From Desulfovibrio sp. (GTDB taxonomy: Bacteria > Desulfobacterota > Desulfovibrionia > Desulfovibrionales > Desulfovibrionaceae): a stretch of 64,000 bases of DNA. The number at the start of each line of letters is the position of its first letter. Position 1 is the first letter of the stretch. The notes under the pieces were generated by a model. That model searched no databases. It saw only the letters and a list, made by a program, of their open reading frames with translations, and had not been told where the DNA came from. Shown one piece after another: positions 43,490 to 51,272 of the stretch. The stretch is taken from NCBI RefSeq assembly GCF_019422935.1, contig NZ_JAHZCJ010000010.1, positions 62,001-126,000 on the forward strand, written 5' to 3'. Both the position numbers and the translations under genes were made by a program.

Positions 43490-44345
43490 GATCATTATTG
43501 TCGATACCACCCTGCGCGACGGCGAGCAGGCTCCCGGCTTTGCATTCCCCCCTGCCCTGAAAATCCGCCTTGCCGCCATGATGGACGAAGCTGGCGTGGA
43601 CCAGATTGAGGCGGGCGTTCCCGCCATGGGCGAAAACGAAAAGGGCACCATCCGCTCCATCCGCGAGGCCTGTTCCAATGCCCGCGTGTCCACCTGGAAC
43701 CGCCTGCGCGAAAGCGACGTGCGCCACTCCTTTGACTGCTCTCCGCATATCATCCATCTGTGCTGCCCGGTTTCTGACCGGCAGATCAAGGACAAACTAA
43801 AAACCACCCGCGCCGAAGTGATGGCATCCCTTGCCAAGTGCGCGGCGCTCGCCGCAAGCCGTGGCGCGGAAGTGACTGTCGGCTTTGAAGACGCCTCCCA
43901 CGCTTCGCCCGACCAGTTGCGCGAAGCGGCAAAGGCGGCACGCCAGTGCGGCGTGGTGCGGGTGCGGCTCAGCGATACTGTGGGCTGTTACACGCCAGAC
44001 AAGGTCTGGCGGGCCGTGCGCATGCTGCGCGAGGCAGGCGTGGATGTGGAAATCCATGCGCACAACGACTTTGGCATGGCTGTTGCCAATTCACTCATGG
44101 CTGTGAACGCCGGGGCGCGCTACGTTAATACAACGTTGTGGGGCATTGGCGAACGGGCGGGCAACTGCGGGCTTGCCACCTTTACGGCGGCGGCTGCGCG
44201 GCTTGGCAATACATCCTGCGCCGTAGATGCGCGCAAGGCACTTGAACTGGAACGCCTTGCGGCTACACTTTTACCGCAAAAATCCATGAACGGCTGGGGC
44301 AAGCATTTGGGGTATAGCTATGGCACGCGCCCCTTTGGTCTTTAA
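43482..44345 (+). CDS. nifV-alpha: Homocitrate synthase alpha subunit (catalytic barrel of NifV)
   Basis: 287 residues from ATG 43482, with GGAGGTG just upstream inside nifV-omega. It carries the catalytic TIM barrel of the LeuA/NifV family: DTTLRDGEQAPGFAF (catalytic Arg, substrate Glu), metal site EIHAHNDFGMAVANSLMAV, and TTLWGIGERAGNCGLATF. It ends shortly after the barrel and lacks the GIHVDG/GKHSGR segment, which is supplied by the omega gene. It condenses acetyl-CoA with 2-oxoglutarate to homocitrate. The overlap implies coupled translation and probably a 1:1 complex. Confidence 0.9.
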   Translation: MPEIIIVDTTLRDGEQAPGFAFPPALKIRLAAMMDEAGVDQIEAGVPAMGENEKGTIRSIREACSNARVSTWNRLRESDVRHSFDCSPHIIHLCCPVSDRQIKDKLKTTRAEVMASLAKCAALAASRGAEVTVGFEDASHASPDQLREAAKAARQCGVVRVRLSDTVGCYTPDKVWRAVRMLREAGVDVEIHAHNDFGMAVANSLMAVNAGARYVNTTLWGIGERAGNCGLATFTAAAARLGNTSCAVDARKALELERLAATLLPQKSMNGWGKHLGYSYGTRPFGL

Positions 44346-44575
44346 CGGCACAAGCGTCTTTTGTCCTCTGCCAGCGTTACACTGCGCCAGTTTTTTCGGT
44401 CGAGTACTATAAGAGTACACTCCCTCAAAAACAGGCTTGTCTTCCTTGGCAGAGAACAAAATCCATCTTGTGCTAAAACAAGTTTATCATAATTACGTCA
44501 GATAGATGTTATTTTTAATAATTACATCACTCGTTGCCGCTAACACTCTGGACGCCCAAGCATATGGAGATCGCC
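44346..44575. other. Spacer between nifV-alpha and the AnfO-like gene
   Basis: 230 bp, AT-rich in its second half. It holds a small hairpin (GTACT/AGTAC near 44403-44417) but no -24/-12 element was found. The anfO-like gene may have its own promoter or depend on read-through from nif. Confidence 0.35.
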
Positions 44576-45226
44576 ATGAAATGCGACTGCATTGCAGTGT
44601 TGGAAAATACAGATAATTCAATCACCGCCATGGAAAACTGCACCCACCTTTCCCTCTGGCAGCGCGACAGGAGCACGGGCAAGGGCTGGCATGCCTGTGA
44701 TCCAGTGCCTTTTTCTCTTGAAGGCTGCGCAACTCTGCCCCAGATACGAGACCGGCTGCGTCAACTGGCCCTTCTGCTGCCCGCAGAGGCTGCCATAGCC
44801 GGGGCCAGTATTTCCGGTCTTGCCTACAACGAACTGAGCCGCATGGGCTTTTGCCTGTGCGAGCTGGACGCATTCTCGCCCGATATTCTGGATGCCCTTG
44901 CCAGCGAGATTTTGGCTTCCGCCCAGGGGGAGGCGCAGATTCCCACCGCGCCCACGCCCACAGATACGCCCGGCGTATACAGCATCAATCTTATGGAAGT
45001 GCAGGCCGCACACCCGGAAATTACGTCAAAAAAAGCCCTGCGTCCCTTTTTTGCGTCCACACCCTTTGTGGAACTGGAACTCATCTGCGGGCACATGCCC
45101 CCCTGGCTTGAGGAGCACATGCGTCAGCAGCGCCTGACCTGCGCCCTCACCCGACAGGAAGACGGAACCGTCCGCGCCCGGATTTCGCATGCGCTTTGCG
45201 GTGAAACTGCGTCCAATGGACGTTAG
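44576..45226 (+). CDS. AnfO-family nitrogenase accessory protein
   Basis: 216 residues from ATG 44576 (MKCDCIAVLENTDNSITAM), with GGAGAT six bases upstream. It resembles the AnfO family (PF09582), which accompanies iron-only nitrogenase: an N-terminal beta-rich segment, then AAIAGASISGLAYNELSRMGFCLCEL, and a C-terminal HPEITSKKALRPFF followed by ELICGHMPPWLEEHM. AnfO's biochemical role is unsettled. Here it sits 230 bp behind a molybdenum nif operon, and no anfHDGK is in the window, so it either serves Mo nitrogenase or reflects an alternative enzyme elsewhere. It is 11 bp upstream of the repeat protein. Identification is from motif memory; function is inference. Confidence 0.72.
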   Translation: MKCDCIAVLENTDNSITAMENCTHLSLWQRDRSTGKGWHACDPVPFSLEGCATLPQIRDRLRQLALLLPAEAAIAGASISGLAYNELSRMGFCLCELDAFSPDILDALASEILASAQGEAQIPTAPTPTDTPGVYSINLMEVQAAHPEITSKKALRPFFASTPFVELELICGHMPPWLEEHMRQQRLTCALTRQEDGTVRARISHALCGETASNGR

Positions 45227-45237
45227 GAGTCTATGTT

Positions 45238-46179
45238 ATGGGTACCGCCCTGCAACTTGAAACTGTGGCCACGCCCTACGGCACCATCACAAACGTGCAT
45301 GTGCTCTCCCGCTGGCCCGGCGGCGCGCCGCAGGATTGCCGCCTGCTGGCCGAAGATACCGTGCCCACGCCCCACGGCTGGCTCACGCCCCACCATGACC
45401 CGGAAGACGTGCGCCGTAGCGGCGTCAAGAGCTTCAGCCTCTACCCCAACGGCATGTGGCGCAGCCTGGAGCTGCAAGATCAAACAACAGTCAGCACACC
45501 CCTTGGCGACATGCCCGCAGAATGGCTGGCCTGGCACGGAAACGGCGCGCTCAAGCGCATACTCCTGCGCAAGGGCAAGCTCAGCGGCTACTGGACAGAA
45601 GAGGACGAGCGCAAACTGGCAAGCCAGCTATCCCTTTCTCTGCATGGGCAGGAAGTGAACGCAAAGGTTCAGGGCCTGCGTTTCTATCCTTCTGGCGTGC
45701 TGGAAAGCGTCACCTTCTGGCCCGGCGAAACTATCCTGCTTGCCACCCCATTAGGCCCCATGCCCGTGAGGTACGGCTGCGCCTTTTATGAGAGCGGCGC
45801 GCTGCGAAGCTGCGAACCAGCGCGCCCTGCGCATGTGCTGACCTCCATTGGACAGATTGCGGCCTACGACCCCGCCGCCTCGGCCATCTGCGGCGATGTC
45901 AATTCCCTGTGCTTTGCTGAAGACGGCGCGGTTTCCAGCCTTGTCACAGCCGCCTGCTCCCTGCGCTGGCAGCAGGGCGCGGAGCAGAAATGCATGTCGC
46001 CGCGCATGGAAAAAGATCAGCTCACCATGCTGCGCACAGTAGTTGTTCCCTTGCGGGTAGAATTTCTGCCCAATGGTCTGGTACGCATGGACGATGGCAA
46101 ACAGATCATGCAGGCCCCCTCGCAGGGCATAACTGTCGGGCCTTTTGTGGCTCTGCCCGACATGCGCGAGAGCCGCTGA
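45238..46179 (+). CDS. Undescribed nif-linked protein with internal beta repeats
   Basis: 313 residues; GGAG lies eight bases before the ATG. No known domain is recognised. The chain is built from related modules: SFSLYPNGMWRSLEL...TPLGDMPAEW..HGNGALKRI, then LRFYPSGVLESVTF...TPLGPMPVRYGCAFYESGALRSC, then LCFAEDGAVSSL, and late VEFLPNGLVRMDDG. The first module (TPYGTITN ... TPHGWLTP) is more divergent. The recurring xFxPxGxLxS and TPLGxMP elements recall antitoxin-type/MORN-like beta-hairpin repeats. No signal peptide or membrane segment is evident. Its pairing with the AnfO-like gene downstream of nif suggests a nitrogenase-related role, but that is only context. Confidence 0.75.
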   Translation: MGTALQLETVATPYGTITNVHVLSRWPGGAPQDCRLLAEDTVPTPHGWLTPHHDPEDVRRSGVKSFSLYPNGMWRSLELQDQTTVSTPLGDMPAEWLAWHGNGALKRILLRKGKLSGYWTEEDERKLASQLSLSLHGQEVNAKVQGLRFYPSGVLESVTFWPGETILLATPLGPMPVRYGCAFYESGALRSCEPARPAHVLTSIGQIAAYDPAASAICGDVNSLCFAEDGAVSSLVTAACSLRWQQGAEQKCMSPRMEKDQLTMLRTVVVPLRVEFLPNGLVRMDDGKQIMQAPSQGITVGPFVALPDMRESR

Positions 46180-46313
46180 GGTTTTGCGCAGCAACTACAA
46201 TCCTGCCTTACATTGCAACCAGTTGGACGAGCATCGCGCTGCCGCAAACATTGTTGCGGCAGCGCGTCTTGCGCTGTATATGGTCACAGTGCTAGATTGC
46301 CGCAGGAGGCTGC

Positions 46314-48332
46314 ATGGAAGTTCCTTTGCTCTATGAAATCGTCATTATTTTTCTTCTTTCAATATTCGTCACCATCGTCTGCAACAGAATAAAACTGCCC
46401 GCTACCGTGGGCTTTCTGCTTACAGGCGTTTTGTGCGGCCCGTCCCTGCTGGGTATCGTCAAGGATATGCAGGCCATTGATCATATTGCTGAACTCGGCG
46501 TTGCCATGTTGCTGTTCACAATAGGCATGGAACTTTCCGGCGAGGCCCTCAACCGCCTGAAACGGCCCGTTTTTCTGGGCGGCAGCCTGCAAATCGGCCT
46601 GACGGTTCTTGCCGTGGCGGGCATTGCCATGCTGCTGCGCGACGCCACCTACCAGAAAGGCCTTTTCTGGGGCTGTCTGGTGGCGCTCTCGTCCTCGGCC
46701 ATCGTGCTGCGCATTTTGCAGGAGCGCGGGGCCACCAACACGCCCACGGGCCGCCTTTCGCTAGCCATTCTTGTTTTTCAGGACATTATGGTAGCGCCCA
46801 TGCTGCTGGCGGTGCCCCTGCTTGCGGGCACGCTTGAGCTTTCGCTCCAGGGCGCGGTGTTCTCCACCCTGCGCGTGGTGGCGGTGCTGGGCGGCGTGCT
46901 GCTGTTTGCCCGCTTTGGCCTTAACAGGCTTATGGAAGCCGTGGTGCGCACCCGCACAAGAGAAATACTGCTGCTCTCCACCCTGGGCCTGTGCCTTGGC
47001 ATGGCCATGCTGACCAACCATCTGGGCCTTTCTCTCTCGCTCGGGGCCTTTTTGGCTGGTTTGATGCTCGCCCGCTCGGAATACAGCATGAGCGTTATTT
47101 CGGGTATTCTGCCCTACCGCGATGTTTTCATGAGCCTGTTTTTCATCTCGGTAGGCATGATGCTGAATCTGGAGTTTTTTTTACAGCATTTTGTGGCCAT
47201 TATTGTTCTGACGGCGCTGTTCATCGTCATCAAATCCCTGCTCACCCTGCCTTCGGTGCTGGTGCAGGGCTACCCGTTGCGCGCTGCCATCGTTACGTCC
47301 CTTTCCCTCGCGCAGGTGGGCGAATTTGCCTTTGTTCTGGCGGCATCTGGTCTGGCGGCAGGGCTGTTTGATATGAACGCCTACCAGACATTCCTTGATG
47401 TAAGCGTACTCACCATGATGCTGACCCCCGGCCTTATGGCCGTGGCCCCGCACCTTGCCGACAAGGTTGCGGGCAAGCGCAACGAAAGGATACTCGCCAA
47501 GGCCGAAGACCACGAAGGTGCCTGCGCCATGGATGACCACCTGATTATTGTGGGCTTTGGCATCAGCGGTAAACATCTGGCCCATGTGGCCCGAGAATCC
47601 GGCGTATGTTACACAATCCTTGAAATGAATCCTGAAACAGTTACCCGCTATCGGCACAAGGAACCCATTTCGCACGGCGACGCTTCGCAGCCAATCGTTC
47701 TGGAGCATCTGGGCGTCACCAAGGCGCGCGTGCTCGCCATCGTCATTTCCGACCCGGCGGCTGTGCGCTCCATTGTTATCGAAGCCCGCCGGTTCAACCC
47801 CAACCTGCACATCATTGCGCGCACCCGCTTTGTGAGCGAGGTGGCCCCCCTGCGCGCACTTGGCGCGGACGAAGTGATCGCGGAAGAATTTGAAACCTCC
47901 ATTGAGGTTTTCAGCCGCGTGCTGACGCGCTATCTGGTTCCCCGGCAGGACATAGATTCCTTTGCCGCGCGTATCCGGCAGGAGAATTACCGCATGATCC
48001 GCCGCATGAGCGCATCGGTAAACTCGCTTGATTCCATGGTCAGCCGCCTGCCGGAGATGGGCGTTCAGGCCATGCGCCTTGCCGCCGCTTCGCCCCTTTG
48101 CGGCATCAGCCTTGCCCAAAGCCAGATGCGCCGCAAATACGGCGTAACGGTTATTGCCATTTTGCGTGACGGCGCAACCCAGGCATCGCCCGAACCCAAC
48201 GACCTGTTCCAGGCCGATGACGTTGTGTATCTGTTTGGCAAAACAGATAAACTCCTGGCAATAGCCCCGCTTTTTTCCGGCCCTTTGCGCGAATCCGGCA
48301 AGGAAACCAGCCCCCCGCCCAAGGCCGCGTAG
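46314..48332 (+). CDS. CPA2-family cation/proton antiporter with TrkA-N (RCK) domain
   Basis: 672 residues; AGGAGG lies five bases before the ATG. The N-terminal ~390 residues form about twelve membrane helices of the Kef/CPA2 type (LPATVGFLLTGVLCGPSLLG, FTIGMELSGEALNRL, SSSAIVLRILQERGATNTPTGR, QDIMVAPMLL). A TrkA-N domain from about 407 (DHLIIVGFGISGKHLAHVA, glycine-rich nucleotide motif) and a TrkA-C domain at about 570-650 follow. It exchanges K+ or Na+ for protons and is gated by nucleotide or thiol signals in relatives such as KefB/KefC. It is not obviously part of the nif cluster; 134 bp separate it from the repeat gene. Confidence 0.92.
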   Translation: MEVPLLYEIVIIFLLSIFVTIVCNRIKLPATVGFLLTGVLCGPSLLGIVKDMQAIDHIAELGVAMLLFTIGMELSGEALNRLKRPVFLGGSLQIGLTVLAVAGIAMLLRDATYQKGLFWGCLVALSSSAIVLRILQERGATNTPTGRLSLAILVFQDIMVAPMLLAVPLLAGTLELSLQGAVFSTLRVVAVLGGVLLFARFGLNRLMEAVVRTRTREILLLSTLGLCLGMAMLTNHLGLSLSLGAFLAGLMLARSEYSMSVISGILPYRDVFMSLFFISVGMMLNLEFFLQHFVAIIVLTALFIVIKSLLTLPSVLVQGYPLRAAIVTSLSLAQVGEFAFVLAASGLAAGLFDMNAYQTFLDVSVLTMMLTPGLMAVAPHLADKVAGKRNERILAKAEDHEGACAMDDHLIIVGFGISGKHLAHVARESGVCYTILEMNPETVTRYRHKEPISHGDASQPIVLEHLGVTKARVLAIVISDPAAVRSIVIEARRFNPNLHIIARTRFVSEVAPLRALGADEVIAEEFETSIEVFSRVLTRYLVPRQDIDSFAARIRQENYRMIRRMSASVNSLDSMVSRLPEMGVQAMRLAAASPLCGISLAQSQMRRKYGVTVIAILRDGATQASPEPNDLFQADDVVYLFGKTDKLLAIAPLFSGPLRESGKETSPPPKAA

Positions 48333-48354
48333 CGCATTTCGCAATTGCTGCGAC

Positions 48355-48385
48355 AAAGGAGGCGGGGCTTGCCCTGCCTCCTTTT
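48355..48385 (+). terminator. Intrinsic terminator after the antiporter gene
   Basis: AAAGGAGGC-x-GGG pairs with CCC-x-GCCTCCTTT over a TTG-containing loop, then a short T-run. It lies about 20 nt after the stop. Confidence 0.78.
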
Positions 48386-48562
48386 AATTGCCAAACTCGG
48401 CAAGGAGTTAGCGCTGCCTCGGTAAAAGATTCAGCCAAACCGGGGCTGGGAACTTGCGCATTTTGCCATTGCCGTCTATTAAAACTGATTACAGATATAC
48501 TAACGGGAGCAACCCAAAGGGCTGCCCGCTGATAATCCGCCCTCTTGCGGTATGGATGTACT

Positions 48563-48988
48563 ATGCTTGACGACAGACTGATGCGCGCCATGTTTGGCGA
48601 ATCACGCAGCATCGCCATTATCGGCGCCAAGGACAAACCCGGTCAGGCTGTGGACAGGGTCGGGCGCTATCTGCTGGAGCAGGGATACAGAATTTTTCCT
48701 GTCCATCCTGTGCGCAAAACCGTATGGGGTCTGCCTGCGGTCACCTGCCTTGCGGAACTGCCCGAGCCGGTGGATATCGTCAATCTGTTTCGCGCGCCGG
48801 AATACTGCCCCGCCCACGCGCAGGAAGTGCTGGATCTGCCCTGGAAACCAAAAGTTTTCTGGATGCAGCTTGGCATACGCTCGATCGAGGCACGTCAGCT
48901 GCTGGCCCGTACAGGCATGACCGTGGTTGAAGATTCCTGCATCATGGTGGAACACGAGCGCCTCATGCGCCCCTCGCTCACTTTTTAA
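48563..48988 (+). CDS. CoA-binding domain protein (YccU-like)
   Basis: 141 residues from ATG 48563 (MLDDRLMRAMFGESRSIAII). It has the Rossmann-like CoA-binding fold: SIAIIGAKDKPGQAVDRVG near the N-terminus, ILFPVHPV-like RIFPVHPVRKTVWGLP, then VDIVNLFRAPEYCPAHA, KVFWMQLGIRSIEARQL and VVEDSCIMVEHERL (the conserved EDxCxxxEH end). It resembles the N-terminal domain of acyl-CoA synthetases and the stand-alone YccU family; its cellular role is not established. It begins a three-gene run with the cysteine-cluster and J-domain genes, spaced by 18 and 2 bases. Confidence 0.88.
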   Translation: MLDDRLMRAMFGESRSIAIIGAKDKPGQAVDRVGRYLLEQGYRIFPVHPVRKTVWGLPAVTCLAELPEPVDIVNLFRAPEYCPAHAQEVLDLPWKPKVFWMQLGIRSIEARQLLARTGMTVVEDSCIMVEHERLMRPSLTF

Positions 48989-49006
48989 GGCCAAGGATTA
49001 TAGCCC

Positions 49007-49459
49007 ATGTCTGCCTCTCACAGAGAATCTGTTTTCAACTGCCGCATGTGCGGCCACTGCTGCGAAGGAAGAGGCGGCATTGTCGTAAGCCCCACAGACC
49101 TGATCCGGCTGGCAGCGCACATGCAGCAAGCGCCGGAAGCCGTGGCGGAAAACTATTGCGAACGCATTGGCGGCAAGCTCAAGATTCGCTGCGGCGAAGA
49201 TGGCTACTGCGTGTTTTTTCGCCAGGGCAGCGGCTGCGGCGTACATGAGGGCAAGCCTTCAATCTGCCGCGCATGGCCCTTTTTTCGCGGCAATATTGAA
49301 GACCCGGCCAGCCTCGCCATGGCCAAGGAATTCTGCCCCGGCATCGAAACTGGCGCGCTGCATGCGGATTTTGCGCGCGAAGGCCGCGACTATCTGCGCG
49401 ACAACGGCCTGCTTGCTTCCGATGCCACCTGTGAAGCCAATGCGCTTATCCTGAAGTAA
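49007..49459 (+). CDS. YkgJ-family cysteine-cluster protein (putative Fe-S or metal binding)
   Basis: 150 residues; AAGGA precedes the ATG. The family signature is near the N-terminus: FNCRMCGHCCEGRGGIVVS (CxxCGxCC), followed by SPTDLIRLAAHM, CVFFRQGSGCGVHEGKPSICRAWPFF and EFCPGIETG, i.e. the CxxxxP..CR.WPF block. Such proteins bind zinc or an iron-sulfur cluster and are widespread in anaerobes; the role is not known. Translation is likely coupled to the downstream J-domain gene, which starts two bases after the stop. Confidence 0.88.
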   Translation: MSASHRESVFNCRMCGHCCEGRGGIVVSPTDLIRLAAHMQQAPEAVAENYCERIGGKLKIRCGEDGYCVFFRQGSGCGVHEGKPSICRAWPFFRGNIEDPASLAMAKEFCPGIETGALHADFAREGRDYLRDNGLLASDATCEANALILK

Positions 49460-49461
49460 TC

Positions 49462-50478
49462 ATGCGACGCCGCCCCCGCCAGATATCGCTGAAAGAATGC
49501 TACGACATTCTCAAGCTTAAAAAGGACGCCGATACGGCTGACCTCAAGCGGGCCTATCGGCGTCGCGCTTTTGAGCTGCACCCCGACCTCAACCCCGGCA
49601 ACCCGGATGCCAGCCGGGAATTCCAGCTGCTCAACGAGGCCTATGTGGCCCTTTCCGCCATACTCAAGCATGAGGACGGCGTACGGGCTTCAACAGAGGG
49701 CACCAGGGCTGCCCAGGCAGAGAGCAAGGCGCGGGCCGCAAAAGAAGAGCCTACTGACGACAGGGCTGAGCAGAAGGCCCAGGCTGAAAATGGCTCTCAA
49801 GGCAGCAACGGGCAGCAAGCGGAATCTGACGCAAAAGAAGCCAGCTCTGGCCCGGCTGACGCCGCTGCCAGGGCGCAGGCCGCAGACGAGACCGGGAAAG
49901 CCCAAAAAGAGCAGAATCAAGAGCAGCAAAAGAACAAAACGGCAGACAAAAAAACTGCGCAGAACGGCTATTCAGAGCATGACGTGCTGCGCGACCTGCT
50001 TACAGATCCCTTTGCCCGCCGCGTTTTTGAAGATATTTACAGCGAACTGAACCGTCAGCATCAGGAAGAAGCGCCCCCACAGCAGGAAGCGCCTTACCAA
50101 AAGGAAGGGCCTGCTTTTGGCCAGCCCAAGGAAAAAACCACGGCAGAAAAGCGCAATGTAAAACTGCACAAGAGCAATCTGGCCTGGGGCACGCCCAAGT
50201 GGAACAAAGACCACAGCAAGGGCGTTACCGGCATGGTCAAGGGCTGGCTGCGCCGTCAGATTGATGAAGAACAAACCCTTGCGCTACCCTCGGCCAACCT
50301 TGCGCCCGGCAAGCGCATTCGCCTGCAAATACGCCAGGCCCTTTCTGGCGAGCTGAAAACTGTCGAGATCACCCTGCCGCCGGATTTTGCCGTGGGCAAA
50401 CCCATCCGGCTGCGCGGTCTGGGCAAGCGTGTGGGGCCGTGGCAAGGCGATTTGTACCTTATTATCACCAACGAATGA
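49462..50478 (+). CDS. J-domain (DnaJ-like) co-chaperone
   Basis: 338 residues. The N-terminal J domain (SLKECYDILKLKKDADTADL, HPD at 40-42) would stimulate an Hsp70 partner. A low-complexity Lys/Glu/Gln/Ala-rich linker spans about residues 75-175, followed by a charged segment and a DnaJ C-terminal-like beta domain (GKRIRLQIRQALSGELKTVEI, PDFAVGKPIRLRGLGKRVGPWQGDLYLI). There is no Cys-rich zinc domain and no Gly/Phe region, so it resembles CbpA/type II proteins with an unusual linker. It is the last gene of a trio and ends at a 42-bp palindromic terminator. The client is unknown. Confidence 0.88.
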   Translation: MRRRPRQISLKECYDILKLKKDADTADLKRAYRRRAFELHPDLNPGNPDASREFQLLNEAYVALSAILKHEDGVRASTEGTRAAQAESKARAAKEEPTDDRAEQKAQAENGSQGSNGQQAESDAKEASSGPADAAARAQAADETGKAQKEQNQEQQKNKTADKKTAQNGYSEHDVLRDLLTDPFARRVFEDIYSELNRQHQEEAPPQQEAPYQKEGPAFGQPKEKTTAEKRNVKLHKSNLAWGTPKWNKDHSKGVTGMVKGWLRRQIDEEQTLALPSANLAPGKRIRLQIRQALSGELKTVEITLPPDFAVGKPIRLRGLGKRVGPWQGDLYLIITNE

Positions 50479-50503
50479 TCGCGCTGCTTTCTGTGCGCCG
50501 CAG

Positions 50504-50545
50504 TATAAACGAAAAGAGGCCCCATGGGGCCTCTTTTCGTTTATA
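50504..50545. terminator. 42-bp perfect palindrome, bidirectional terminator
   Basis: Arms 50504-50524 and 50525-50545 are perfectly self-complementary (centre CCCATGGGG). The A-rich left shoulder (GAAAAG) and T-rich right shoulder (CTTTTC) give a U-rich 3' stem side on both strands. It lies between the convergent J-domain gene and panD. Confidence 0.8.
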
Positions 50546-50595
50546 GTACACTGCTCGTCGCAAGGACATCTTGCGCGTTCTGCCGGAGCCTGCGG

Positions 50596-51009
50596 TTATT
50601 CGGTTTCTACATGAAAGCCAAAGTCGCCGTCTTCTTCCCCGTCAACCACGTAGCGCAGGCGTTCATGAATGCTGTTGTCCTCGTTAAAGGTCAGCACCAC
50701 GGGCTTGCGGCTATACAGATCCTGCGGGCCGTTCACATATTCGTAAGCACTGATGATGACTTCATCCCCACGCTGACAGGCCCGGGCCGCCGCACCATTG
50801 AGTATGCAGCAGCGCGACCCAGGCTCGCCGTAGATAACGTAGGTGGAAATACGCTGTCCGTTGCTCTTGTTCCAGATATACACAAATTCCAGCGGGTAGA
50901 TGCCCGCCTCGCGGCACTGCTCCGGGTCAAGCGTTACCGAGCCGTGGTAGTTCAGTTCACACCCGGTAACACGAATGCAATGCAGTTTTGCCCGCAGTAT
51001 TTGCAGCAT
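50596..51009 (-). CDS. panD: Aspartate 1-decarboxylase (pro-enzyme)
   Basis: 137 residues from ATG 51009 ([19 protein letters not shown]). PanD makes beta-alanine for pantothenate and CoA, after self-cleavage that creates a pyruvoyl group. The cleavage site G23-S24 is in NYHGSVTLD. Conserved K8, R53 and Y57 ([11 protein letters not shown]) and the [20 protein letters not shown] segment are all present. The protein is a few residues longer than usual (FHVETE tail). The ATG is preceded by a GA-rich SD only 31 bp downstream of a perfect intrinsic terminator (51041-51063). The promoter must therefore lie upstream of that terminator, implying a regulated leader. Confidence 0.95.
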   Translation of the reverse strand: MLQILRAKLHCIRVTGCELNYHGSVTLDPEQCREAGIYPLEFVYIWNKSNGQRISTYVIYGEPGSRCCILNGAAARACQRGDEVIISAYEYVNGPQDLYSRKPVVLTFNEDNSIHERLRYVVDGEEDGDFGFHVETE

Positions 51010-51272
51010 GACAAACTCTCTTGCGCGGTTGAACGCGCCTAAAAAAAGGTCGCACAAGCGACCATGAATGATGCCGAATCCGGCAGTTGCCCGCCCCGCA
51101 GGAGTTGCCAGCACAGGGCAACCCCTCGCGCCGCCCGGTAGCGGCGGGCGCATGAGCACGGCATGCAACAACTATGAAGCGCGCCGCAAGCCTCACCGGG
51201 CGCGGCCCCGGTTTGGTCGCTACGCTCCGGGCCGCAAAAGCGGTGTGAACCTAAGCAGACGGCGCAAAAAAA
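51010..51272 (-). promoter_or_regulatory. Structured leader of panD ending in an intrinsic terminator
   Basis: Read on the minus strand, the 200-nt GC-rich stretch can form several hairpins: GGCCCGG with CCGGGGCC, GCCCGCCGC with GGCGGCG, GGGGTTGCC with GGCAACTCC, TGCCG-GATT-CGGCA, and finally GGTCGC-TTGT-GCGACC followed by TTTTTTT (51063-51041). The last one is a textbook intrinsic terminator. Between it and the panD ATG are only 31 bases, containing another small hairpin (51023-51038) beside the SD. It could be a riboswitch-like or attenuator leader, or a small RNA that ends just before panD. It matches no riboswitch class I recognise. Confidence 0.55.
51041..51063 (-). terminator. Perfect intrinsic terminator upstream of panD
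   Basis: On the minus strand GGTCGC-TTGT-GCGACC is followed by seven T. It is listed separately because its position, 31 bp before the panD start, is unusual. Confidence 0.88.
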
